DNA of 64,000 bases from NCBI GenBank assembly GCA_016744995.1, contig JADGDG010000018.1, positions 1 to 64,000 of the forward strand, written 5' to 3'. This document shows positions 17,892-27,915 of this stretch, one piece after another. The stretch is from Gammaproteobacteria bacterium (GTDB taxonomy: Bacteria > Pseudomonadota > Gammaproteobacteria > GRL18). The notes under the pieces are model-generated. The model made no database searches. It worked only from the letters and a program-made list of their open reading frames with translations, and had not been told where the DNA came from. Positions within the stretch are counted from its first letter, which is position 1; every line of letters begins with the position of its first letter. The position numbers were made by a program, and so were the translations under genes.

Positions 17892-20354
17892 TCATACAAC
17901 ATTCATATTGATGCCGGTTTTTAATAAGCGAGTCATTTTTTCAACTGACAGCGGCTTGCTGAATAAAAACCCCTGAAACTCGTCACAACCATTGCTTCGC
18001 AGAAAATCAGCCTGTTCAAGATTTTCTACGCCTTCAGCAATCACTTTTAAATCCAGATGTCTCGCCATAGCAAGAATAGTCAACGTGATCTCTGTAACAT
18101 TATTATTTTTTCCTATTTCACGAGTAAATGATTGATCAATTTTTAAACGATCCAGGGGAAAATGCCGAAGATGAGTCAATGAAGAATACCCCGTGCCAAA
18201 ATCATCAATTGCCAGCTCAATGCCTTCTTCCTTAATTTGCCTCATTACTTTTACTGCACTATCTAAGTCAAACATTAATGAACTCTCGGTGATTTCTAAT
18301 TCCAGTTCATGTGGAGAAATACCAGTTTGCTCTATAATTGCATGAACATTAGTGTGCAATTCTGGATCAGCAAACTGGGAAGGAGAGACATTTACTGCTA
18401 ATCGTCGTGGCCCCAGTCCTGAATTATGCCAATCTTGTAATTGCTGACAGGCTGTTTTTAATACCCAGAGACCAATTTTTTTTATTAAGCCAACATGCTC
18501 AACAACAGGAATAAACGATTCAGGGCTAACCCAGCCCAGCACTGGGTTATACCAACGCAGTAAAGCCTCAACTCCCACGATGTGCCCGTCTATTGCACAT
18601 ATCTGAGGTTGATAATAGACTTCAAATTCATTAAGTTCGAGGGCATGAATTAAAGCCTGCTCAAGTTGAGAACGAACTTGAAGCTGTTGTCCCATATCTG
18701 ATGAATAAATACACAAATGCTCTGCGTTATCAATTCGTGACTTAAACATAGCCGCATAGGCATTACGTAACAAATGATCCATATTACCATCACAGGAACA
18801 GGTACTCATACCAACCTGCGGTGCTAAGAGAATTTGCTGCTTATTTTCAGTAAGAGGCTGTTGTAACTTATCCAGTAGATCAAATGCAGCATCTTCTGCT
18901 TGCTTTTCTCCTTCAAGCTCAGTTAATAAAATTGCAAAGTCATCACCATTTAAATGAGCAATAAAAGCCTCACCTGCCATCATGTTGTGTAATCGCTCAC
19001 CAATTGCTTTAAGAATGTTATCTCCCATCGGCCGTCCCAGTACAACACTAGCCGAGCCAGGCCAGTTAACATGCAAGACCATTAGAGCAGTTATTCCAGA
19101 TGATAATGGGTTAAGATCATTTAACAAACGTAACCTGTCTTCCAACATATAATGATTAGGTAAATCAGTTGCTATATGATGCTGCATCTGATGTTCCAGA
19201 CGCTCCAGCAGCTTTTGTCTCAAACGACTTTCAATCACCTGTTGCCACAAGCTCCAGAATGGCAAAAACAATACCGTCATTAACAAGGTCACAACAGGTG
19301 AAAACCATATATTTCCAAGTTTAAGAAAAATGATTGAAAGAGTTAATATTGCACCCAGAGTAATAAGCATGGCAATAAAACCAAAACGCCGTGGTACTAT
19401 CAATATAATGATGCCACTCAGGATAATCAAACTACTCGTCAATATGTTTTGGTATGCTCCAGAAAGAGTATAAATATGAATATTTTGTAACAAACCATTC
19501 AAAATATTAGCATTGAGTTCAACACCGGGCATACGTTCATGAGAGCGAGATGCGGGTGTTGATATAACATCCCCCAGGCCTGTTGCTGTTGCACCAACCA
19601 GTACATATTTATCACGGATATCAGAGTCTGAAACTCGGCCTGAATAGACATCCACATAAGATAACAACGTTGGTCTCAGACCTTTTTTTGCATAAGGGAT
19701 CATCATACTTTTCTGGCGTAACCAGCCTAAACCAGTTGGTAAACTTGTTTTTCTCTCTCCTTCTATTGCGTCACCACCTACTTGTAACATCGCCAGAGCA
19801 AATGCAGGCCAGTGAGCATCTCCAAGCCCTGCATATAAGAAAAATTGCCGACACAGGCCATCAATATCCAGCTCCACATCAACATGACCTATCGCTTTTG
19901 CTGCTAAAGCAAATTCAGGAAGCGGCAGTAGTTCAGAAATAGGATCATCAGGTGTGAGTTGCATGGGTGCCACTGGCAATACTGCTTTGCCATTACGAGC
20001 CAGAGCCCTGGCAAATAATACATCTGACTGGGGATCATTTTTTTGTTGCTCAGAAAAAAGTATATCTATGCCAATGGCACGAGCTCCCATCCTGGTTAAG
20101 TGATCCAGCAATTGTGCATGATTTCTACGGGGCCATGGCCAGCGTCCAAGAGATTCAATACTAATTTCATCAATAGCAACAATAACAATCTGCTTACTCA
20201 AAGTATTGTTTTGGAATGGCAGTAACGCATCATAAAACACTAAATCAAGCCGCTCAAGAGTTTTACTATTGGATAAAAATAAACCGAATACCACCAATAA
20301 AGCAGTCAGAAAGCTAGCATATAAAGTTGAGTTATGTCTATTTATCAGTATCAC
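17892..20354 (-). CDS. CHASE2-GGDEF(degenerate)-EAL protein
   Basis: 820 residues. After an N-terminal helix, the CHASE2 sensor (about 40-290) is periplasmic, followed by about three membrane helices (305-370). The GGDEF domain (about 390-545) has NGDDF in place of GGDEF and is probably inactive as a cyclase. The EAL domain (about 560-815) has EALLRW, DDFGTGYSSL, KIDQSF and AEGVEN, the full set of phosphodiesterase residues. It should degrade c-di-GMP in response to an outside signal. The start is GTG, four bases after the stop of the FecR gene, so translation is probably coupled. Confidence 0.92.
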   Translation of the reverse strand: MILINRHNSTLYASFLTALLVVFGLFLSNSKTLERLDLVFYDALLPFQNNTLSKQIVIVAIDEISIESLGRWPWPRRNHAQLLDHLTRMGARAIGIDILFSEQQKNDPQSDVLFARALARNGKAVLPVAPMQLTPDDPISELLPLPEFALAAKAIGHVDVELDIDGLCRQFFLYAGLGDAHWPAFALAMLQVGGDAIEGERKTSLPTGLGWLRQKSMMIPYAKKGLRPTLLSYVDVYSGRVSDSDIRDKYVLVGATATGLGDVISTPASRSHERMPGVELNANILNGLLQNIHIYTLSGAYQNILTSSLIILSGIIILIVPRRFGFIAMLITLGAILTLSIIFLKLGNIWFSPVVTLLMTVLFLPFWSLWQQVIESRLRQKLLERLEHQMQHHIATDLPNHYMLEDRLRLLNDLNPLSSGITALMVLHVNWPGSASVVLGRPMGDNILKAIGERLHNMMAGEAFIAHLNGDDFAILLTELEGEKQAEDAAFDLLDKLQQPLTENKQQILLAPQVGMSTCSCDGNMDHLLRNAYAAMFKSRIDNAEHLCIYSSDMGQQLQVRSQLEQALIHALELNEFEVYYQPQICAIDGHIVGVEALLRWYNPVLGWVSPESFIPVVEHVGLIKKIGLWVLKTACQQLQDWHNSGLGPRRLAVNVSPSQFADPELHTNVHAIIEQTGISPHELELEITESSLMFDLDSAVKVMRQIKEEGIELAIDDFGTGYSSLTHLRHFPLDRLKIDQSFTREIGKNNNVTEITLTILAMARHLDLKVIAEGVENLEQADFLRSNGCDEFQGFLFSKPLSVEKMTRLLKTGINMNVV

Positions 20355-20358
20355 AGGC

Positions 20359-22011
20359 TTATAATATAATAATGCCGATCAGGCCTATAACTGGAACCCA
20401 CCAGGCAGTATCATCAGCCAGAGGATCAACTCGTTGCGTTGCTCCCCATGGTCCCTGATAACCATCTGGCTCAATAGCTCTGATACGAAGATAGCGTATT
20501 GCCCCACTTACTGGTTCAAAACTAAGCAGTGGCTCATTGATGTTTTTGTCAAACTCCAAATCTTTGAACATCTGATCATATGCCAGTTGTACCTGATAGC
20601 TCTGTTCAGGTGCACCTGAGCGCCATGTCGCTACAAACCGGCCATCATCTGCTGTTTCCATTTCAGGCTCAACCTTATCAGGGATGGACTTAATTTCATA
20701 AGAGCGTATTGCACCAGCGGGACCCACTTCACCATTTGCAGCAATACTTGTTATACGCCAATAGTATTTACCCGTTGCCGCCAGCTCAGATGCTGTAAAA
20801 TGAGTTGTATCAATATCTACACGCTTTAAAAGTTGCTGTTTGAATTCGGCATCAGAGGCAATTTCAATTTTATATCTGTCAGCCTCTGAAGAAGCTGTCC
20901 ATTGTAACTCCGGCACTTTACCACGTATGATAAAATTTTCGACAGGTTTAAGCTGTACAGGTGCCTGAGGCCTGGCATCAATTCGAATTGCCTGAATTGC
21001 GCTCTTTCCTTCAAGCCCTGATTTATCCACTCCACGAACCCTGATTGAATAAGCTCCATCTGGTAAGTCTGGTAAAGCTGCACGAGTATATTCACTAAAC
21101 TCTTGCCATATAATAGTATTAAAATGATTATTAGCGGCAAGCTCAATGCGATATTGTACGGCTCCATCTACAGGTTCCCAGGAAACAAGGAAGTGAATAC
21201 TACGAAGAATTTCATCAATATTATTAAAAACAGGCGGCTCTAATAATTTACGCGGAGCTATCGGAGGCTTGCCTTTTACAACCTGAGTTCCAAAACCCGC
21301 ATTAATTAATTTCTTTTTCTGTGCCCCCGTAACAAGTACTTTGCCTTTCAATACTTCTATATTTGAGCTTTGAGACTCAGGTATCACCAATGCACGATAT
21401 TCCGTACCACGCACAGCACTGATAGCTGATGGTGTTTTAATCTCAAAACGAGACCCTGGTCCTGAAGCAGGTATTACTCGTGTATCCATGCGCCCTTCAA
21501 GAAGATGGAGACGAGAATCCACCATTCCCGTTACACCATGCGCACTTAAATGATCAAATCGTATGCTGCTATCACTATGTAATGTCAAAATAGAATTATC
21601 AGCAAACTTAACAGCCACAGAACTGTCATTTCCTGATTTAAGATGATCACCCAGATGGATCAAGGTGCCCGGAGATAATTTATACAGAAAGTTGCCATTG
21701 GCGAGTAAAAGCTCTGCATTACCTTGCACGGAAAGTATTTCTGCAGGTACCGAATTATTCTTTATCCACTTCATTGGTATTCGTATTTGAGTACCAGGCT
21801 GCATATGGTAGGGATTTTTAATACCATTGATTTTTTTAAGCTGGAGATAACGGGTGACTTTATCCAGATGCCTTTCGCTCACATTCCAGAGGCTATCCCC
21901 TTTGACAGTGGTATAGATCCAGTCTTCTGCTTTTGCTATGTGTACTTGTAACATGCTTGTTACAAGAAAAAAAAGCATCACTAAACGAAATTTTTTGACA
22001 TAACTGATCAT
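20359..22011 (-). CDS. LysM-FecR domain envelope protein
   Basis: 550 residues from the ATG at 22011, which has a good GGTGA ribosome site; an upstream ATG at 22032 is possible. A signal peptide (about 1-28) is followed by a LysM domain (YTTVKGDSLWNVSERHLDK, about 32-85), a FecR-like domain (about 105-215) with the SAVRGTEYRALV motif, three fibronectin-III-like segments, and a C-terminal membrane helix. It is probably a peptidoglycan-bound sensory partner of the CHASE2-EAL protein encoded just downstream. Pairing of FecR-type proteins with CHASE2 proteins is a known arrangement. Confidence 0.88.
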   Translation of the reverse strand: MISYVKKFRLVMLFFLVTSMLQVHIAKAEDWIYTTVKGDSLWNVSERHLDKVTRYLQLKKINGIKNPYHMQPGTQIRIPMKWIKNNSVPAEILSVQGNAELLLANGNFLYKLSPGTLIHLGDHLKSGNDSSVAVKFADNSILTLHSDSSIRFDHLSAHGVTGMVDSRLHLLEGRMDTRVIPASGPGSRFEIKTPSAISAVRGTEYRALVIPESQSSNIEVLKGKVLVTGAQKKKLINAGFGTQVVKGKPPIAPRKLLEPPVFNNIDEILRSIHFLVSWEPVDGAVQYRIELAANNHFNTIIWQEFSEYTRAALPDLPDGAYSIRVRGVDKSGLEGKSAIQAIRIDARPQAPVQLKPVENFIIRGKVPELQWTASSEADRYKIEIASDAEFKQQLLKRVDIDTTHFTASELAATGKYYWRITSIAANGEVGPAGAIRSYEIKSIPDKVEPEMETADDGRFVATWRSGAPEQSYQVQLAYDQMFKDLEFDKNINEPLLSFEPVSGAIRYLRIRAIEPDGYQGPWGATQRVDPLADDTAWWVPVIGLIGIIIL

Positions 22012-22267
22012 AATTTCACCATAGATATCCATAAAAACATAATTACTAAGGATATAATTTTAGTTTCAAGAGTACCATAGATAATTAAGTATAGAACACT
22101 AGTCAACAATTAAGAAAATGTCTATATTTGTTTTACTAATTATGCATTTATTTAGTCTGCTCTCAGGAAGGAAACAAGCAGCATATAGAAAACCAATACA
22201 TAGAAGTATTAACTCCCTACAATAAATTCATGCCGCCTGCTTTATACAGCTGATAATTCAGTTCAGC

Positions 22268-22513
22268 TTATAATGACGCAAATGCCGCATCAAAGTCCTT
22301 AGCTGCTGCATCAGTAAATTCATAATTATTACGAATATACTCTAGTGTACCTCTTTCTGTATCAGTGACGCCCTGACCGTCATTGGCTGATTTAAACAGG
22401 TCAACAACTTCATCTTTTGACAGTTTACCTTCACCTTGACCAGTGGTATGTGCTGTAGCCAGATCCAGTAATTCTTTTTCGTACTTCACGCCATCTATTG
22501 TTTGGTATGCCAT
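22268..22513 (-). CDS. Small acidic protein of unknown function
   Basis: 81 residues, acidic, with no signal peptide or membrane helix. It begins YQTIDGVKYEKELLDLA, and the middle GEGKLSKDEVVDLFKSANDG resembles a helix-loop-helix but lacks a full EF-hand loop. An AAGGAAAAG ribosome site precedes the ATG. It is a single gene flanked by gaps of over 200 bases, and I know of similar small conserved proteins without an assigned function. It could have a role in stress, but no evidence for that is in the sequence. Confidence 0.72.
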   Translation of the reverse strand: MAYQTIDGVKYEKELLDLATAHTTGQGEGKLSKDEVVDLFKSANDGQGVTDTERGTLEYIRNNYEFTDAAAKDFDAAFASL

Positions 22514-22745
22514 AATCTTTTCCTTGTTATGATTCGTTTCTTTAGTACAGACCTAATCTCTATACTAAAGTCCATTGTCATTGTAACAGCAAATAATATT
22601 GGTTAAAACAATAATATTATTCCAAATAAATAAGTCTGATCTTGTTTAAATGATAAGATTAGTTTCTGATACTAATGTAAATAAATTGCTCAACGGTAAC
22701 GGTATACCTGAAAGGCCTGGCTTATTAGATATTATTAGCTCCCAG

Positions 22746-23882
22746 CTATTCAGTAATATCTATCATGTTAGCAATAAAATTTAAATCTTCTGAGACCTTT
22801 ACATGCAGTTCTAGAATTTCCTCAAGTTTCTGCCATTGAGCCTCATTAGCAGGTAAACCAAAGCGCAGACCTTTATTAGGCTGAGAAATATTTTTATATA
22901 ACGAGCTGCAAGATGAACAGGTGCAGGCTTTGTCCAGAAGTCGCACCAGAACACCTTGCTTTGCCAGTTGCTCAAATAAATCACAGGCGTTATTAAGATA
23001 AACTGTTTTAAATAAAAAACTACCAGTGATAAAACTCTGCGGATCAATTTTAAAAAAATAATGGCTGAGCAGATTATCCAGCCGTATCGATGCCTTTTTT
23101 AAGTTCAGTTTATTATTTTCTATCCACTGATGATCCATCAGCGCTTTTTTTATCAGCCAGCGGGTTGGACCACTAACAGACCATGGCCCCTGATGATATT
23201 CTATATATGATAATATTTCAGCTTGAGCAATTACAAAACCACAACGTACTCCAGCTAAACCAAAAAATTTACCCACTGAGCGCAGCACAATAAGATTATC
23301 CGGAAGATTATTTCTTATCATGCTGTGTTCAGGAGCAGCATCCATAAAGGCTTCATCAATGATCAGATATCCCTTATTTTTCTTCAATTGAGACAGCCAT
23401 TTATTAAGAGTCTCTATTGCAATTAATTCACCCGTCGGATTATTTGGATTAATGAGAAGCAGCACATTTAAGCTCTCGATCACATCATCTACTTTCTGTG
23501 ATACAAGATGAATAATGGAAAAATTATTTTTTTTCCATTGAAACTCATGTTCAGCATAACAAGGTGAGATGATTCCAATTTTAGGATTTTCAGGCAGAAT
23601 TCCATATTGATGAAAAATGACTGGTAACAATTGTATAGCTTCCTGGGAACCCGAAACAGGGAGAATATTTTGTGTTTTGTAATAACATTGAGCTATTTCA
23701 ATAAGACCATCATCTGCCTCGGGAAGTCTATTATAAACTTCTGCCGGCACCAGAGGGACAGGCCATCCAACAGGATTAATTCCTGTTGATAGATCAACCA
23801 TAGATTCAGTTGGACTGTATTTTTTTATTGCCTGGTTTCGACCACCGCCATGAGCTGGTCGTATAAGAATATTATTACTCAT
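22746..23882 (-). CDS. cobD: Threonine-phosphate decarboxylase (CobD-type)
   Basis: 378 residues, PLP aminotransferase fold type I. It opens with AHGGG and DLSTGINPVGWP, the CobD/CobC signature. Also present are LLINPNNPTGELI, the aspartate in YLIIDEAFMDA and the Schiff-base lysine in VLRSVGKFFGLAGVR. It makes (R)-1-aminopropanol phosphate for the cobalamin lower loop. Unusually, the C-terminal part has a CTCSSC cluster. It is downstream of a decayed cbiB tail; the intact cbiB is 4 kb further on, so the original cbiB-cobD pair was probably split. Confidence 0.92.
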   Translation of the reverse strand: MSNNILIRPAHGGGRNQAIKKYSPTESMVDLSTGINPVGWPVPLVPAEVYNRLPEADDGLIEIAQCYYKTQNILPVSGSQEAIQLLPVIFHQYGILPENPKIGIISPCYAEHEFQWKKNNFSIIHLVSQKVDDVIESLNVLLLINPNNPTGELIAIETLNKWLSQLKKNKGYLIIDEAFMDAAPEHSMIRNNLPDNLIVLRSVGKFFGLAGVRCGFVIAQAEILSYIEYHQGPWSVSGPTRWLIKKALMDHQWIENNKLNLKKASIRLDNLLSHYFFKIDPQSFITGSFLFKTVYLNNACDLFEQLAKQGVLVRLLDKACTCSSCSSLYKNISQPNKGLRFGLPANEAQWQKLEEILELHVKVSEDLNFIANMIDITE

Positions 23883-23906
23883 TTCACTCTTACTTTATTC
23901 ATTGAG

Positions 23907-23981
23907 GGCTCTTGAAATCAGGCAGGCTGATGGCTCTTGAAATCAGGCAGGCTGATGGCTCTTGAAACCAGACAGGCTGAT
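23907..23981 (+). repeat. Three tandem 25-bp repeats
   Basis: Three exact-length units of GGCTCTTGAAATCAGGCAGG followed by CTGAT start at 23907, 23932 and 23957; the third has two changes. Read on the minus strand, each unit resembles the last codons of cbiB (ATCAGTCTGCCTGCCTGG), so the array probably grew from the tail of the cbiB remnant next to it. Confidence 0.85.
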
Positions 23982-24075
23982 CAAGGCCATAATAATGCCA
24001 TCTTAAATTGTTGAACGATCCAATAGCTCACATAACTGCTGACATCACTACCCCTGCATATGGGCCGTCTATATA
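23966..24075 (-). pseudogene. cbiB: Remnant of a second cbiB 3' end
   Basis: On the minus strand the DNA can be read as a diverged copy of the cbiB end. A first block encodes GPYAGVVMSA (intact gene: DSPNAGVVMSA). After an internal deletion of about 115 bases a second block encodes CELLDRSTI, a stop, then IIMALISL (intact gene: CELLDRSTI...IIVALISL). The bases agree across both blocks, for example in GCAGGNGTAGTGATGTCAGC. Stops and the deletion make it non-coding. It lies next to cobD, where cbiB would be expected. Confidence 0.85.
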
Positions 24076-24455
24076 ATTCGAGTCATCATTATCATGAGGA
24101 ATTCCATATAAACTTAGAAACTGTTTTGCCAGTTCAGCTTCCTTTCAAACAGGTAAGGATATTGTAACAGCAAGCATCTTTATAAAGATACGGCAACAAT
24201 GCTGCAATTTTTTTTAACTGGTTTATGCTATTTTAAAAACTTTCCTCTTTTAGATAATGTGAAACCCTAATTCAGCTAGGTAACTTAATCATTTATATAA
24301 CATTTATAATAATTTAGCATTGAATATTATACTTTCTAAACTACACTTAGATTTGAGGACACTGTTATTTTTTTGAGAGTTCAGGGAAAACACTTTCTGC
24401 CAGCAAAGAAAAAGAGTTATTACTGAATCAACGATAAATTTCGGAATTATTTAAA
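24076..24455. other. Gap before the chemotaxis genes
   Basis: 380 bases without a convincing gene. The first 80 bases still read as a short open stretch on the minus strand (AELAKQFLSLYGIP) that is not clearly cbiB. The rest is AT-rich and should hold the promoter of the MCP gene. I found no clear sigma-28 promoter; AACGATAA at about 24431 matches only part of a -10 box and lies too near the start codon. Confidence 0.45.
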
Positions 24456-26501
24456 ATGAAAAATCTGTCATTAAAAATACAAATCATAGTTTTAATTATT
24501 TCTGCCTTGCTAATACTGGCCTTAGCAGTTGCCTACACAGCCATATCAAAAAGCACCGACGCCTTGATGGAACAGAGTTACAATTCATTGACATCAGTCA
24601 GGGATATGAAAAAAAATCAACTTCAGACTTTTTTTGCTGCACGAGAAGCCGACATAAAAGTATTGTCGCGAAGTGGCAACTTACATGCTCTGGTCGGTGA
24701 TTTGCAACAAGTCCATGATGAACTCAATGTAGGAGGACAAGCTCCTTATCCTGTAAAAAATCCCTTGGCCCAGGAAAAAATAGCCCACCATGAAGCTTTT
24801 TTTCAGGGCTATATGAAAGATTATGGTTATTATGATGTCTTTGTTATTTGTGAAAAGCATGGCCACGTAATGTACACAGCCGCTAAAGAATCGGATTATG
24901 GCAGTAATCTTTCATCTGGAGTGTTAAAAAATAGCGGCCTGGCAGAAGTCTGGCGTAAAACATTGGCAAATGGGCGAACCACCTTTGTTGATATGAAACC
25001 CTATGGACCCAGCAATAATGCCCCAGCCATGTTTCTGGGCACACCCGTCATTGAAAAAGGTGAAACAACTGCGGTTCTGGTCTTTCAAGTTTCTGACAAG
25101 GCCATCAATAGCATCATGAAATATCGTCAGGGTTATGGAGATACACAGGAAGATTATCTGGTTGGCCCAGACAAATTAATGAGAAGTGACAGCTACCTTG
25201 ATCCCAAAGGACATTCATTACAAGCTTCTTTTGCTAATCCGTCAACCGGTTCAGTGGACACAGTAGCAAGCCAATCCGCTTTTGCAGGAAAAACAGAGAC
25301 TCAAGTAGTCACTGACTACAATGGCAACCCTGTATTATCTGCTTACTCAAGCATTAAAATTGGTAAAGATATCACTTGGGCAATACTATCAGAAATTGAT
25401 GAAGCAGAAGTGTTGATTACTCCCAACAGCATTCGTAATGCCATTATTATTGAGGTACTGGTTATTTTAGCCATTATTATTGCTCTCTCAATGGCAATGA
25501 TTAAAACCACTTTAGTGAACCCAATCCAGCGTTTTCAGTCAACTTTAATGGCTATTGAACAAAATAAGGATTTAACTCAATTATTGGATACCAATGCTCC
25601 ACAGGAAATCAAAACCATGGCCTTGAGTGTAAATGATTTACTGGCTTCTCTTAAAGATATTTTAAATAAAGCCAAGCATTCTTCTACAGAAAATGCATCA
25701 ATTGCTCATGAATTGTCAACCAGCTCTTTAGGAGTAGGTAATAATGTGGAGAAATCCGTAGTGATCATTAATGATTTTAGTGACCATGCGATCCATATAA
25801 AAAGTGAAATTTCTGTTGCGATCCAGGATGCACAGCTTAGTAAAAAAGATATTTCAATGTCCAATACTTCTCTGGTTGATGCCAGAGATGCCATAGTACA
25901 ATTAACTCATCGAGTACAGAGTACGGCAACAGTAGAGACTGAGCTGGCTCAAAAAATGGATTTATTATCCAAAGAGGCAAGTGACGTTAAAACCATTTTA
26001 GATGTAATCTCCAATATTGCTGAACAAACTAATTTACTTGCTTTAAATGCTGCCATTGAAGCAGCACGTGCTGGTGATCATGGTCGTGGCTTTGCGGTGG
26101 TTGCCGATGAAGTGAGGAACCTGGCCAAACATACGCAAAAGAGTCTGACCGAGATAAACGATACCATTAATGAAATTATAAAGTCAGTAGAAGAGGCGAG
26201 TAAGAGCATGAATGTTAACTCACAGGAAATACAGGAGTTGGCAAATATTGCGGGAGAGGTTGATAAAAAAATTAATCAGACGGTTACCATTGTTAATGAA
26301 GCAACCATTGCCAGTGATAAAACGGTTAATAATTTTGAAAAAACTGGCAGCAATATCGAGTCTATTGTTGATAAAGTACAGGAAATCAACTCTATTTCTT
26401 CAGTCAATGCACGAAGTGTTGAAGAAATCGCTTCTGCTGCTGAACACCTGAATTCCATGACAGAAAATCTGAATGCTCAACTTGAAACATTTAGAACCTG
26501 A
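24456..26501 (+). CDS. Methyl-accepting chemotaxis protein with Cache sensor
   Basis: 681 residues. A membrane helix at about 8-28 is followed by a long periplasmic double-Cache-like region (about 35-325, with [19 protein letters not shown]), a second helix at about 328-350, a HAMP domain, and a C-terminal signalling hairpin with the conserved tip [18 protein letters not shown] and [13 protein letters not shown]. It has no NWETF tail, so CheR and CheB would act without a pentapeptide tether. cheB and cheR follow in the same direction, with cheB overlapping by 29 bases. Confidence 0.94.
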   Translation: MKNLSLKIQIIVLIISALLILALAVAYTAISKSTDALMEQSYNSLTSVRDMKKNQLQTFFAAREADIKVLSRSGNLHALVGDLQQVHDELNVGGQAPYPVKNPLAQEKIAHHEAFFQGYMKDYGYYDVFVICEKHGHVMYTAAKESDYGSNLSSGVLKNSGLAEVWRKTLANGRTTFVDMKPYGPSNNAPAMFLGTPVIEKGETTAVLVFQVSDKAINSIMKYRQGYGDTQEDYLVGPDKLMRSDSYLDPKGHSLQASFANPSTGSVDTVASQSAFAGKTETQVVTDYNGNPVLSAYSSIKIGKDITWAILSEIDEAEVLITPNSIRNAIIIEVLVILAIIIALSMAMIKTTLVNPIQRFQSTLMAIEQNKDLTQLLDTNAPQEIKTMALSVNDLLASLKDILNKAKHSSTENASIAHELSTSSLGVGNNVEKSVVIINDFSDHAIHIKSEISVAIQDAQLSKKDISMSNTSLVDARDAIVQLTHRVQSTATVETELAQKMDLLSKEASDVKTILDVISNIAEQTNLLALNAAIEAARAGDHGRGFAVVADEVRNLAKHTQKSLTEINDTINEIIKSVEEASKSMNVNSQEIQELANIAGEVDKKINQTVTIVNEATIASDKTVNNFEKTGSNIESIVDKVQEINSISSVNARSVEEIASAAEHLNSMTENLNAQLETFRT

Positions 26502-27087
26502 TAAGATAATACTTATTGGGGCATCAACAGGTGGCCCTGGGCATATCAATAAAATTCTGGCCGCCTTAAAACCTGAATTTAATGCAACTATCATTATTGC
26601 TCAACACATGGGCAATGATTATATCCCCAGTTTTATCAAACAGCTTAATTCAGTTTGCTATCATGATGTCAGCCCTGTTGTGTCACAAAAAATATTATTG
26701 CCATCACACATTTATGTCTGTTCATTATTAACATCAATAAATATTCATTCAGAGGGCTTAACATTCTTACAAAATAATTACACCGAAAGTGATTACAATT
26801 ATGATGTTAATTATAATCCAGATATCGATTATTTATATCGCTCAGCTGCAAAAATTGCCCGGCAAGTATCTTTTTTGGGTATTATTTTAACTGGCATCGG
26901 CAGTGATGGAGCAAATGGTTGTAAATCATTATCTGAGATGGGAGGAGAATGCATTGCTGAGAGTGAAACATCTGCGATTGTTGACGGAATGCCAAGACAA
27001 GCTAGAAAAATTGTACCTAATATTGAGATACTCCCTCTTAATGAAATTATAATCAAAATAAATCAGTTTGGTCGTGCACATGTTTAA
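26473..27087 (+). CDS. cheB: Stand-alone CheB methylesterase domain
   Basis: 204 residues that comprise only the catalytic domain of CheB. The nucleophile is Ser18 in GASTGG, followed by the AQHM histidine and the GIGSDGANG aspartate, so the triad is complete. The usual N-terminal receiver is absent, so activity cannot be switched on by CheA in the standard way. It is translated from inside the MCP gene and overlaps cheR by eight bases. Confidence 0.9.
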   Translation: MLNLKHLEPDKIILIGASTGGPGHINKILAALKPEFNATIIIAQHMGNDYIPSFIKQLNSVCYHDVSPVVSQKILLPSHIYVCSLLTSINIHSEGLTFLQNNYTESDYNYDVNYNPDIDYLYRSAAKIARQVSFLGIILTGIGSDGANGCKSLSEMGGECIAESETSAIVDGMPRQARKIVPNIEILPLNEIIIKINQFGRAHV

Positions 27088-27868
27088 TTTTTTTGGCAAC
27101 AAAACAAAAAAAACTCTGTCTTCTGAGGATATCAACATTCAATCTGTTCCTGAGGACTTTAATGAAATTGAGCCTTTAGCTGCTTTTTTTAAAAATGAAA
27201 CCGGCATCACATTTGAAAAACAACAATCCATATTAAAAAGCAAACTGATCAGTTTTTGTAACATTCGCCAAATACGCAGCTTCAAAGGGTGTTTAGAGCA
27301 AGTAAAAAGCAATCCTGCATTAAAACAGGAATTAATTAATTATTTAACAACAAACGAATCTTATTTTTATCGTGAAACACATCAGATTCAAGATGTAGTA
27401 TCCAGGATCAAACTCAACAAACAGGTAGTTGATATCTTATGTGCTCCCAGCTCAACAGGTGAAGAAATTTACAGTATTGCCATCGCCTTACTTGAAGCCG
27501 GTGTACCAAAAAATCGTTTTAATATTATCGGTATTGATATTAATAGTGATGCTCTGAAATATGCTGAACAGGGTATTTATAATCAGAGAAATATCAATAA
27601 TCTTTCTGCCCAGATATTAAAAAAATATTTTATTAAGCAACAAGAAAAATACTACTTATCCAATGAAGTTAAACAATGTGTGCATTTGAAAATAGAAAAT
27701 ATCTTCAGTTCATCATTTAAATCGTTGGGTAAGTTTGACTATATTTTTTCTCGTAATATGCTGATTTATTTTGATCCAGAAACAAAAATAAAAGCCAGAC
27801 AGATCCTTGAAAGTTTATTAAATGAGCAAAAAAATCCAATTTATTTTGGTCATGCAGATTTGTTTTAA
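27080..27868 (+). CDS. cheR: CheR methyltransferase, C-terminus shortened
   Basis: 262 residues from the ATG at 27080. The N-terminal helical domain is followed by the SAM-binding domain: NESYFYRE, LCAPSSTGEEIYSIAIAL (the usual first motif begins with Ser/Cys-Ala), IIGIDINSDALKYAEQGIY, and FSRNMLIYFD. The protein stops at YFGHADLF, where most CheRs continue for about 15-25 residues after GHSE. The stop lies inside a 39-base palindrome at the boundary with cbiB. It methylates receptor glutamates, and the neighbouring MCP is the likely substrate. Confidence 0.88.
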   Translation: MFNFFGNKTKKTLSSEDINIQSVPEDFNEIEPLAAFFKNETGITFEKQQSILKSKLISFCNIRQIRSFKGCLEQVKSNPALKQELINYLTTNESYFYRETHQIQDVVSRIKLNKQVVDILCAPSSTGEEIYSIAIALLEAGVPKNRFNIIGIDINSDALKYAEQGIYNQRNINNLSAQILKKYFIKQQEKYYLSNEVKQCVHLKIENIFSSSFKSLGKFDYIFSRNMLIYFDPETKIKARQILESLLNEQKNPIYFGHADLF

Positions 27869-27892
27869 ACTGGCAGTTTAAAACAAATCTGC
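27854..27892. terminator. Perfect palindrome at the cheR/cbiB boundary
   Basis: GCAGATTTGTTTTAAACTG is followed by one base and then its exact reverse complement, giving 19-base arms. It includes the last codons and stop of cheR. As RNA it would fold in both directions and could terminate both the convergent cheR and cbiB transcripts, although no long T-run follows. The near-zero loop suggests a DNA rearrangement scar as an alternative. Confidence 0.6.
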
Positions 27893-27915
27893 AATTCAAT
27901 AACTGTTCAGTTATC

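Noticed and set aside
22514..24455. A cobalamin riboswitch near cobD
   Set aside because: No B12-box-like sequence or fitting structure was seen near cobD, cbiB, cobQ or bluB.
26212..26451. A second frame inside the MCP gene
   Set aside because: It is a shifted frame of the conserved signalling domain, without family resemblance.
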